This document shows, in pieces, positions 57,119 to 64,000 of a stretch of DNA of 64,000 bases; within the stretch, counting starts at the first letter, position 1, and each line of letters begins with the position of its first letter. The stretch comes from Bifidobacterium catenulatum DSM 16992 = JCM 1194 = LMG 11043 (GTDB lineage: Bacteria > Actinomycetota > Actinomycetes > Actinomycetales > Bifidobacteriaceae), in assembly GCF_001025195.1 (NCBI RefSeq), contig NZ_AP012325.1, positions 1,302,001 to 1,366,000 of the forward strand, written 5' to 3'. The position numbers and the translations under genes were made by a program. A model generated the notes under the pieces. It ran no database searches and was not told the DNA's origin. It worked only from the letters and a program-made list of their open reading frames with translations.

Positions 57119-57250
57119 AATGTTCCATGCTATCGGCAGGGATTCCCAGCACGCGCCGTACTATGCGTGGCATGTTGAAAGATTGAAGGGATAACGTTTT
57201 TTCAGCGCTTTTTCAGTTTTCCATGCCCCTTTTGGGTACACTATGGAACC

Positions 57251-57979
57251 GTGATACTTGATAGACAAAGCCGCATCAATACCAGTGAACTGCAGGCGCG
57301 ATTGAAATCGGTAAGTTTCGACGACGGTCCGTTGCCATCCGATCAGATCACCGAATTCATCGATCAAATGCAGGTGTACGAAGGTGCGATGTATGAGATT
57401 AGCACCAAGTTGGAGATTCTTGATTCCGAATTCCAAGTGCGTTTCTCCCATAACCCCATCCATCATATGGAACGCAGGTTGAAGTCCGTCAATTCCATTC
57501 TCGGCAAGTTGAAACGTAAGGAGCTGCCGCTGACGGTGGAGTCGGTCAAAGACAATCTGTTTGACGTGGCCGGCATTCGTGTGATCTGCAATTATCGCGA
57601 TGACGTGTATTCAGTATCGAATTATCTGTCTGCCCAGAACGATATTCAGGTGTTGCGCGTGAAGGATTACATCAAGAATCCGAAGCAGAATGGTTACCGT
57701 TCGCTGCATGTGATTTACGCGGTACCTGTTTTTCTGTCTTCCGGACCGCATTACACGCCTGTGGAAGTGCAGTTCCGCACTATCGCCATGGATTATTGGG
57801 CGAGTTTGGAGCACGCGCTGCGCTATAAGACGGATCTGCCTGACACAAAGCTGTCGGAGCATTCGCAAACGCTGCTTGATTGCGCGAGGAGTCTGCAGAA
57901 TATCGAAACGCAGATGCAAAACATCCACCGCGACATTAATGGCGCGCCTCAGGTTGGCGAGGCTCCTAAGGCCGATTGA
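57251..57979 (+). CDS. Small alarmone synthetase (RelQ-like GTP pyrophosphokinase)
   Basis: This 242-residue single-domain (p)ppGpp synthetase lacks the HD, TGS and ACT domains. Synthetase motifs are 'HHMERRLKSVNSILGKLKRK', 'DLFDVAGIRVICNY' style 'LFDVAGIRVICNYRDD', 'NPKQNGYRSLHVIYAVPVF' and 'PVEVQFRTIAMDYWASLEHA'. The C-terminal helices fit the tetrameric RelQ/YjbM type. The frame can only start at the GTG at 57251; no ribosome site precedes it, while a TACACT -10-like element ends eight bases upstream, so the mRNA may be leaderless. It overlaps the convergent DMT gene by 14 bases. Confidence 0.85.
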   Translation: MILDRQSRINTSELQARLKSVSFDDGPLPSDQITEFIDQMQVYEGAMYEISTKLEILDSEFQVRFSHNPIHHMERRLKSVNSILGKLKRKELPLTVESVKDNLFDVAGIRVICNYRDDVYSVSNYLSAQNDIQVLRVKDYIKNPKQNGYRSLHVIYAVPVFLSSGPHYTPVEVQFRTIAMDYWASLEHALRYKTDLPDTKLSEHSQTLLDCARSLQNIETQMQNIHRDINGAPQVGEAPKAD

Positions 57980-58961
57980 CGTCCACCTGCCTGCATTTGA
58001 CCGCGTGCAGAAGCTGATCGATGGGCAGCTGGGCGAGTATGGTGCCCGCGAAGATGAGCGCGCAGCCGATGTAGGCTCGGGTGGTCATGATCTCGCCAAG
58101 CAGGAGTGCGCCGCCGACCGCGGAGAAGAACGATTCGAGCGACATGATCACGGACGCTCTGGTCGGAGGCACAAGTCGTTGCCCTATAACCTGAAGCGTA
58201 TAGGCTACGCCAGCGGAGCAGACGCCCGTATAGACGATGGCGATCCAGCTTTGCGCGGCACCGGCCCAGTCGATGGATCCTTCGATGATAGAGCCAATCC
58301 AGCTGAGAATCGCGGTGGTGGTGATCTGCCCGAATGAAAGCAGGATGGGGTCCATGCCTCGCCCGAAGGTGTCTATGACGAGGATATGCCCTGCGAAGAG
58401 GACCGCGGTGAACAGCAGCACCATGTCCGCCAGGGTGATAGATCCGAATCCATCGGTGACGCACAGTAGGTAGAAGCCGATAACGGAGATGGCGACGCTG
58501 ATGATGACGCTGAGGTGCACTCGTCGACGCAGTATGACGAAGGCAAGCAGCGGAGTCATAACGATGTATAGCGCGGTGATGAAGCCGGATCGTCCCGCCG
58601 ACCCAGAGTAAAGAATGCCGTATTGTTGGACGGTACTTGCGGTGAAAAGCACGATTCCGCAGGTGATGCTGACCACGATGGGATTGCCGGTCCATTTCGG
58701 CATGGCAACGATTGCGCCGTTGCCGAGGGTGATGGACGGTTTTCCTTGGGTTTCACGGCGTTTACGCTCTTGTTCCGCTATGGTGTTGCGGCGAAACCAA
58801 AGCAACGGTATCAACGAGATGGACCCAAGGGTGAATCGGGTAGCTCCGAAGAACAGCGGTGTTGTGGAGTCCATGCCTTGCACTTGCGACACGAATGCGA
58901 ATCCCCAAATGAGGGCCGCCAGTACGAGGCACGCCATTCCGCCAATCTCTTTTCTTTGCAT
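57966..58961 (-). CDS. DMT-superfamily (EamA) permease
   Basis: This 331-residue protein with ten spans is arranged as two EamA repeats. The repeat starts are 'LVLAALIWGFAFVSQV' and 'LLFTAVLFAGHILVIDTFGR', with the usual 'GRSGFITALYIVMTPLLAFV' and 'RASVIMSLESFFSAVGGALL'. Such proteins export or import metabolites. GGTGGG precedes the ATG at 58961; an in-frame GTG two codons earlier overlaps that site. The 3' end overlaps the convergent alarmone synthetase gene. Confidence 0.88.
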   Translation of the reverse strand: MQRKEIGGMACLVLAALIWGFAFVSQVQGMDSTTPLFFGATRFTLGSISLIPLLWFRRNTIAEQERKRRETQGKPSITLGNGAIVAMPKWTGNPIVVSITCGIVLFTASTVQQYGILYSGSAGRSGFITALYIVMTPLLAFVILRRRVHLSVIISVAISVIGFYLLCVTDGFGSITLADMVLLFTAVLFAGHILVIDTFGRGMDPILLSFGQITTTAILSWIGSIIEGSIDWAGAAQSWIAIVYTGVCSAGVAYTLQVIGQRLVPPTRASVIMSLESFFSAVGGALLLGEIMTTRAYIGCALIFAGTILAQLPIDQLLHAVKCRQVDVNRP

Positions 58962-58993
58962 GATCACCCACCGTAAAGCATGTCTTTTACCAA

Positions 58994-59032
58994 CGGATAA
59001 AGCCTGACCACATTCTGGTCAGGCTTTATCCG
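58994..59032. terminator. Long perfect palindrome after the Bax-inhibitor-like gene
   Basis: CGGATAAAGCCTGACCA and TGGTCAGGCTTTATCCG form a perfect 17-bp stem with a five-base loop. It lies between the stop of the Bax-inhibitor-like gene and the start of the DMT gene. The T-run is weak, so a regulatory role cannot be excluded. Confidence 0.7.
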
Positions 59033-59079
59033 TTACGTCGACTGAGGAGCAATGCCGGGAACGCTCCGTCATTTGGATT

Positions 59080-59913
59080 TCAGTCGCGATTGCCAAGGAG
59101 CTGGAGAATATACATGAACATGTTCACGAAATCCAAATACAGATTCAGCGCGCAAAGGATGGAAACCTTCTTGATCATTTCGGGTCCTTGGGCGGAATAC
59201 TGTTCAAGCATGGCGCGGGTGGCTTGGGCGTCGTAGACGGTCATACCAGCGAAAAGCAGGAGGCCGATGGCGGAGACGATCATGAGGGTGGTGTTGCCGG
59301 GAGCGAAGATCATGAGAATCACTTCGGCGAAGATAAGCATGATGAGGCCGACGAAAAGGATGGGGCCGGCCTTGAGCATATTGATCTTGGTGGTGCGTCC
59401 GAGCATGGTAAGCGCGAAGAAGAAGCCGGCACACAATGCGAGGGAAATGCCGATGGTACCAAGATCGTAGGCCATGAAGATGGTGCTAAGGGTGAAGCCC
59501 ATGAGCGCCGCATACACGTAGAACATGACGTATGCGGTGGAGACCTTCATCTTATGGATGCGCGCGCCAAGGTATATGGCAAGCACGATTTCAATGATGG
59601 CGGGGGCGAAGATGCCGATGATGCCCGTGGTTTGGATGAGTGCCAGGTACGCGCCGCTCATTTGGGTGATAATGGCGACCACGGCGGTGACGATCAAACC
59701 GAGAGTCATGTGCGTGTATGCGCTGTTGACGGAACTGCGTTCGGCCTGCTCGTAGGAATAGCTGGCCTGCACGTTGACTGCGGCGGTACCGTTGGGCGCG
59801 TAGGCATATTGCGGCTGCGCATTGTACTGGTTGTACTGTTGGTTGTACTGGTATTGATTGTTGAAGCCGTTATTCTGGGCGTTGTTGCCCTGGGGCTGCT
59901 GACCGAATGCCAT
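59080..59913 (-). CDS. Bax inhibitor-1/YccA family membrane protein
   Basis: This 277-residue protein has a Gln/Asn/Tyr-rich cytosolic N-terminus (about 50 residues) and seven spans of the TMBIM/BI-1 fold, including 'TYVMFYVYAALMGFTLSTIF'-type central helices and the C-terminal 'ALNLYLDFVNMFMYILQLLG'. Bacterial members act as Ca2+ leak channels or have unknown roles in membrane protein quality. AAGGAG precedes the ATG at 59913; an earlier in-frame start fourteen codons up has none. It is monocistronic. Confidence 0.88.
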   Translation of the reverse strand: MAFGQQPQGNNAQNNGFNNQYQYNQQYNQYNAQPQYAYAPNGTAAVNVQASYSYEQAERSSVNSAYTHMTLGLIVTAVVAIITQMSGAYLALIQTTGIIGIFAPAIIEIVLAIYLGARIHKMKVSTAYVMFYVYAALMGFTLSTIFMAYDLGTIGISLALCAGFFFALTMLGRTTKINMLKAGPILFVGLIMLIFAEVILMIFAPGNTTLMIVSAIGLLLFAGMTVYDAQATRAMLEQYSAQGPEMIKKVSILCALNLYLDFVNMFMYILQLLGNRD

Positions 59914-60166
59914 AATCGCTCCTTTTTTGCTCGATTGCGCATCACGATACGGCATTTTCCTGACGATTTCATGAATATTGGCTTAATCTCGTATTTTCTT
60001 CAAAGCCTGCATAGGTTTCGCATTCGACACGGGGAGTGCGCCGAACGCGAAAGACTGGGATCGAAATGAAGCTCAGCACCAAACCGAGCGCGCCGACCTG
60101 CCGCCACGACTATGACATCACACACTCGTACACTTGAACACAGAGCAACGCAACGAGGGGAACGCC

Positions 60167-62278
60167 ATGTCAATCAACGCAACGGAAAAACCATTAGGCA
60201 AGATTTTCACTTCGGATTACCGATTCGTCATCCCATCATTCCAACGCGCGTACACCTGGCAAACGGAAAACATCGCGCAACTGGTCACCGATCTGCAGGA
60301 TGCATGTCACAATCCAGGCACACCGTATTTCCTCGGATCGCTAATCCTCGTCTGTGATGGGCAAACCAAATACCAGGTCATCGACGGACAACAACGCCTC
60401 ATCTCACTTTCCATCATCATTTCCGTACTGCGCGAACTGGAAGACGACCCCGAACTCATCGAAAGCCTCAACGACCTCATCGTCGAACCAGGAGACAAAC
60501 TACGCGGCATCAAAGCCGAGCCACGCCTCAAATTACGCGAACGCGACACCAATTTCTTCCGCATGTACGTACAGGAAGGTGATCTGGAGGGACTGTTCGA
60601 CCTGCGCGACAACGACATCGAATCGCACGCGCAACGCAACATCGCCATCAACACCAGACAAGTATTCGACGAACTCGCGAAAATGCCAACCCAAGACCGC
60701 CGCGCATTTGCCTCATATCTCGTCAACGAAGTCACCCTCGTCATCGTAACCACCGATGACCTCGCCGGCGCGCACCGCATCTTCGACGTCATGAACATGC
60801 GCGGAGTACCCCTCACCGCATCCGACGTATTCAAAGCAAGAACCATCGCGGAAATCTCCCCAGCCGCACGCAACGCCTACGCCTCCCGCTGGGACGACAT
60901 CATGGACCCGCTCGGCGATGACGCACAAACACTTGAAGCGTTCTTCAGCGACATCCACCTCATCATCTCGCATAAAGCCGTCTGCACGCAACTGCTTGAG
61001 GAATTCCACAAAGACGTGCTCAAACCATACGCCAAGAAACAGAACGTCATCTCCTTCATCGACGATCTGCTAGCCCCCTACGCTAACGCCTGGCGCATCA
61101 TCGACCACCCGACCGACGCCAACCTGCCAGATGACATCATCGGCCAACTCGTCGCACTCAACGACTATCAGACCACCGACTGGAAACCGGTGGCCATGTG
61201 GGCGCTCGTCAACTCCATCCGCAACCTCGGCAACCCCGGCACACGCATATTCTCCACTCCAGGCACACACGCGCCAACAGCCACACGCACCTCGAAAAAA
61301 GACCTCGAAGAACCACAGCTGCACGACCTCGAACGACTCCACGACGTACTCGTGGCCCTGGAACGCGCAACCGGCGTAGATAGTCTCAACAGACAAACCC
61401 CACTCAGCCGCCGCACACGCTCAGCCAGCACCATCCGCGACCTCGACAAAAACCACACCATCCAACAAATCCGAGGACTGCTCATCACCGACGAAGACCG
61501 TCGCAGCGCGCTCGCCCACCTGCGTGGCGAGTTGCAGACCAGTCCCGCCATGAGGAAACTGCTGCTGGTACGTGCCAACGAGCAGCGGGCCGGGCATCGT
61601 ATCATCCGTCCACGTAGCCTCAATGCTTTGCCGATCATGCCGGAGCAGGTAGTTTCCGATTCATCGTTCGCCACATGGCCTGAAGCGACGCGCGACCATT
61701 GGGCCAACCGCATCGGCAATCTTGCGCTCAGCCAAGCCAACGACAAGCAGATTGCAGAATTGGTCTCTTATGAGGACCGTCGTGACCGCATGCTGCTGTC
61801 TCCGAGTTCCAAACGATTCCCACTCACCGCGGAGCTGGCCGACATCGCGGACTGCACGCCCCAAACCTTGCAGTATCGACAGGATGAGACCGTTCGTCTG
61901 ATCGCCGACTATTGGAATATCCGCTATGATGCCGAACGCAATGATCTGTCCACGCTCAGCGAGGAATCGTTGAGCGTTAAGGATACGTCCACCTCGCCGA
62001 CGTCCAAACGTGTGTCCATCGCGCAGGTGCTTGAGGCAGGTCTGCTTATTCCCGGCGAGACGCTGGTGTGGGATCGGCCTCGCAAGGGCGAACGTTGGGT
62101 GGCGACCGTCACCGCGGAAGGCAAGCTGCGCATGGATGACGGCAACGAATATTCCACGCCGACCGCGGCCGCACGCGCCGTCGGCGGCAGTTCGGCGGGA
62201 TTGACCGTATGGAAACGCACGTCGAACGGCCAAAAGCTCAGCGACGTGTGGAAGACCTATCGTCTGCGCACACGCTGA
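60167..62278 (+). CDS. GmrSD-like restriction protein: DUF262 + DUF1524 + RAMA-like domain
   Basis: This 703-residue single-chain protein resembles type IV (modification-dependent) restriction GmrSD. The N-terminal DUF262 has 'VIPSFQRAYTW' and the NTP-site motif 'VIDGQQRLISLSI'. A DUF1524/HNH-like domain lies near residues 420-560, with the typical 'NRIGNLALSQAN'. The position where DUF1524 proteins have the catalytic His (EHIMPQ-like) reads 'ALPIMPEQ', so that His seems to be Pro. Residues about 618-700 resemble a RAMA domain ('LIPGETLVW', 'GKLRMDDGNEYSTPTAAARA'), found in modified-DNA readers. AGGGGAA precedes the ATG. No methylase is adjacent. Codon use changes near 61500. Confidence 0.75.
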   Translation: MSINATEKPLGKIFTSDYRFVIPSFQRAYTWQTENIAQLVTDLQDACHNPGTPYFLGSLILVCDGQTKYQVIDGQQRLISLSIIISVLRELEDDPELIESLNDLIVEPGDKLRGIKAEPRLKLRERDTNFFRMYVQEGDLEGLFDLRDNDIESHAQRNIAINTRQVFDELAKMPTQDRRAFASYLVNEVTLVIVTTDDLAGAHRIFDVMNMRGVPLTASDVFKARTIAEISPAARNAYASRWDDIMDPLGDDAQTLEAFFSDIHLIISHKAVCTQLLEEFHKDVLKPYAKKQNVISFIDDLLAPYANAWRIIDHPTDANLPDDIIGQLVALNDYQTTDWKPVAMWALVNSIRNLGNPGTRIFSTPGTHAPTATRTSKKDLEEPQLHDLERLHDVLVALERATGVDSLNRQTPLSRRTRSASTIRDLDKNHTIQQIRGLLITDEDRRSALAHLRGELQTSPAMRKLLLVRANEQRAGHRIIRPRSLNALPIMPEQVVSDSSFATWPEATRDHWANRIGNLALSQANDKQIAELVSYEDRRDRMLLSPSSKRFPLTAELADIADCTPQTLQYRQDETVRLIADYWNIRYDAERNDLSTLSEESLSVKDTSTSPTSKRVSIAQVLEAGLLIPGETLVWDRPRKGERWVATVTAEGKLRMDDGNEYSTPTAAARAVGGSSAGLTVWKRTSNGQKLSDVWKTYRLRTR

Positions 62279-62392
62279 GGCCGGTGTCCGTTGGCCGCTT
62301 GCGTGGGTTTGCCATTGGCCATCGGAGAGAATGGAATCATCATCGAACAACGACCGCCATCGTCGGTGGAACATGTGAGGTAAGGAGTTGCT

Positions 62393-63391
62393 ATGAACGG
62401 GCATATGGAACGCGTCACTGATGAGCGTTTCGGCAGCGCGGTCAAGGTGTCGAAGCTGGTCAAACGGTATGGAGATATGCTTGCGCTTGACTATTTCGAC
62501 CTTGACGTGCGTGAAGATGAGATTTTCGGTTTGCTTGGCCCGAATGGTTCAGGCAAGACCACTGCGATCAATTGCATTCTCGCGTTGCTCACGTTCGATG
62601 AGGGCACGGTGCGCGTGTTCGGCGAACCGATAGGCCCGACCAGTTATGCGCTGAAACGTCGCATTGGCATTGTGCCTCAGAATGTTGCCGTGTTCAACGA
62701 GCTGACTGTTGAGGAGAATATCGATTATTTCTGCTCATTGTATGTTCCCGACAGGGCTCGTCGCCATGCGATGGTTGAGGATGCGCTGGATTTCGTGGGC
62801 TTGCGCGATTACCGCAAGTTCCGTCCGTCGAAACTGTCGGGAGGTTTGCTTCGCCGATTGAACATCGCATGCGGTGTGGCGCATAAGCCGGATCTGATTT
62901 TCTTCGACGAGCCGACCGTTGCCGTCGACCCGCAAAGCCGCAATGCGATTCTGGAAGGCATTCAGCGGCTTAACCGCGAAGGCGCGACGGTGATTTACAC
63001 GAGCCACTACATGGAGGAGGTCGAACAGATCTGCGACCGCATCCTCATCATGGACCACGGCAGGCATCTGGCATTAGGCACTGCCGACGAGTTGAAGACG
63101 ATGATTGACACCGGCGAACGTATCAACGTGGAAACCGATGACTTGGGCGGTACTCACGATGAGCCCGGCACAAGGAAGACGTTGGAAGAGCTGAGAGCGC
63201 TGCCATGTGTGGTCGGCGCCGATTATGACGGTCACGAATTGACGGTGCGTTGCCGCAGAGGCGATCACAATCTTCTTGACGTACTGACGTTGCTGAAAAC
63301 CAACGGCACGAATATCGGACATCTTTCCTCCCGGCAACCGACGCTGAACGACGTGTTCCTCGAGCTGACCGGCACCGCGTTGCGCGACTAA
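62393..63391 (+). CDS. ABC transporter ATP-binding protein (drug/ABC-2 type)
   Basis: This 332-residue nucleotide-binding subunit belongs to a DrrA-like exporter. Walker A 'GLLGPNGSGKTTAINCIL', Q-loop 'GIVPQNVAVFNEL', signature 'LSGGLLRRLNIACGV', Walker B 'LIFFDEPTVAVDPQSR' and 'TSHYMEEVEQICDR' are all present. The third signature position is slightly unusual (LSGGL rather than LSGGM/Q). The C-terminal 100 residues form the usual accessory domain. AAGGAG precedes the ATG. The permease gene follows 30 bases later. Confidence 0.92.
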   Translation: MNGHMERVTDERFGSAVKVSKLVKRYGDMLALDYFDLDVREDEIFGLLGPNGSGKTTAINCILALLTFDEGTVRVFGEPIGPTSYALKRRIGIVPQNVAVFNELTVEENIDYFCSLYVPDRARRHAMVEDALDFVGLRDYRKFRPSKLSGGLLRRLNIACGVAHKPDLIFFDEPTVAVDPQSRNAILEGIQRLNREGATVIYTSHYMEEVEQICDRILIMDHGRHLALGTADELKTMIDTGERINVETDDLGGTHDEPGTRKTLEELRALPCVVGADYDGHELTVRCRRGDHNLLDVLTLLKTNGTNIGHLSSRQPTLNDVFLELTGTALRD

Positions 63392-63421
63392 TGGAAACCA
63401 TAATCTGAAAGGTCTGTCATT

Positions 63422-64000
63422 ATGCTGCAGACACTGCTGGTCAATCTGAAACTTCATTTCAGGGAAAAGTCGCAACTATTCTGGCTGTTCGCTTTTCCCA
63501 TCATTCTGGCGACCATGTTCAACGGCATGTTCGGCAATATCGCAGAAAGTTACGAATTGCGCACGATCGATGTCGTCGTGGTCGATAATGACGATTGGCG
63601 TGCCTCCCCTGGCGCGCAAACGTTAGTTGACGGCATTTCGTCCGACGCCAACGGCGATTATGAAAAGGCCGATAGTGATGATGGTGCCATGCCGAAGCTC
63701 ATCACGGCCACGAAAACCAGCTCAGTGCAGGCCGCGAATCAGCTGCTTTCCGATGGGAAGGCGCAAGGCGCGCTATCAGTCGACGGCGAAGGGAAACTGC
63801 AGTTGGCCATTTCGCAGGCCATGCAATCGTCCGTCACGGATGTGATGGCATCAAGCGGCAGTTTGGACATTTCCCTGACAGTATTGGGCAATATCGTGGA
63901 CTTGTACAATCGCAACACCAACGTGGTGGTCAATACCGCGCAGCATAATCCGTCGGCTTTGCTGGACGACGCATTCACCGGCAGTATCGGATCGTCAAGC
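63422..64000 (+). CDS. ABC-2 type transporter permease (partial, cut by window end)
   Basis: The frame is open from the ATG at 63422 to the window edge. The first span ('QLFWLFAFPIILATMFNGMF') is followed by a long extracytoplasmic loop with 'TIDVVVVDNDD', the usual beginning of ABC-2 permeases of the YhgE/YfiM-like kind. AAAGG lies at acceptable spacing upstream. At least 193 residues are encoded here; the remaining five or so spans should lie beyond 64000. It forms an operon with the ATPase gene upstream. The transported substrate is unknown. Confidence 0.85.
   Translation, partial: MLQTLLVNLKLHFREKSQLFWLFAFPIILATMFNGMFGNIAESYELRTIDVVVVDNDDWRASPGAQTLVDGISSDANGDYEKADSDDGAMPKLITATKTSSVQAANQLLSDGKAQGALSVDGEGKLQLAISQAMQSSVTDVMASSGSLDISLTVLGNIVDLYNRNTNVVVNTAQHNPSALLDDAFTGSIGSSS

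Noticed and set aside
1..64000. CRISPR arrays and tRNA/rRNA genes
   Set aside because: I saw no regularly spaced repeat array and no tRNA cloverleaf or rRNA core; short tRNA genes could still be missed by eye.

Overview
The window is a chromosomal segment of a Bifidobacterium. The evidence is GC-rich but A/T-tolerant codon use, the actinobacterial cluster ftsK-pgsA-cinA-clgR-DUF3046-recA-recX, a SepH homologue, DUF4193 next to dut, a PASTA Ser/Thr kinase, and a topoisomerase IV-like A/B pair beside the principal sigma factor. I cannot fix the species from sequence alone; the adolescentis/catenulatum group is a guess.

Layout. 1-2000 is decayed DNA: an IS3-type transposase with an internal deletion and a frameshift, a three-copy 20-bp repeat, and the remnant of a membrane acyltransferase-like gene. 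2.2-4.9 kb is a large surface protein with propeller-like repeats. 5-33.5 kb is mostly core genome: MATE exporter, cyclophilin, bifunctional Rel, dut, DUF4193, sepH, a phosphodiesterase-like protein, parC, lhr with a small Cro-like regulator, an MFS permease, parE, the principal sigma factor, a prenyl synthase, a PASTA kinase, an acyltransferase and trpD.

34.36-42.88 kb is an accessory island bounded by a 20-bp direct repeat (19/20 identical). The right copy overlaps the transcription terminator of secA, so this terminator is probably the attachment site. The island carries a large DUF1906-type cell-wall hydrolase-like protein, two tandem paralogous membrane proteins, a three-gene operon with the architecture of an ABC three-component (ABC-3C) conflict system (C-terminal-domain component, small middle component, Rad50-like ATPase), a sigma-region-4-like regulator and a decayed small ORF. 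No integrase is visible. This is the most interesting part of the window.

42.9-59.9 kb returns to core genes: secA, hpf, the RNase P RNA gene, recX/recA with a perfect actinobacterial SOS box, a ClgR-like regulator, cinA, pgsA, ftsK, miaA/miaB, a small alarmone synthetase that may be translated from a leaderless mRNA, a DMT permease and a Bax-inhibitor-like protein. 60.2-62.3 kb is a solitary GmrSD-like restriction protein (DUF262, DUF1524, C-terminal RAMA-like domain) in which the usual DUF1524 histidine appears to be replaced. The window ends in an ABC-2 exporter operon that runs off the edge.

Links between genes: two (p)ppGpp enzymes (Rel and the small synthetase) lie in one window. RecA/RecX/FtsK/Topo IV form a chromosome-maintenance set. 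The two candidate defence loci (ABC-3C and the GmrSD-like gene) are about 19 kb apart.
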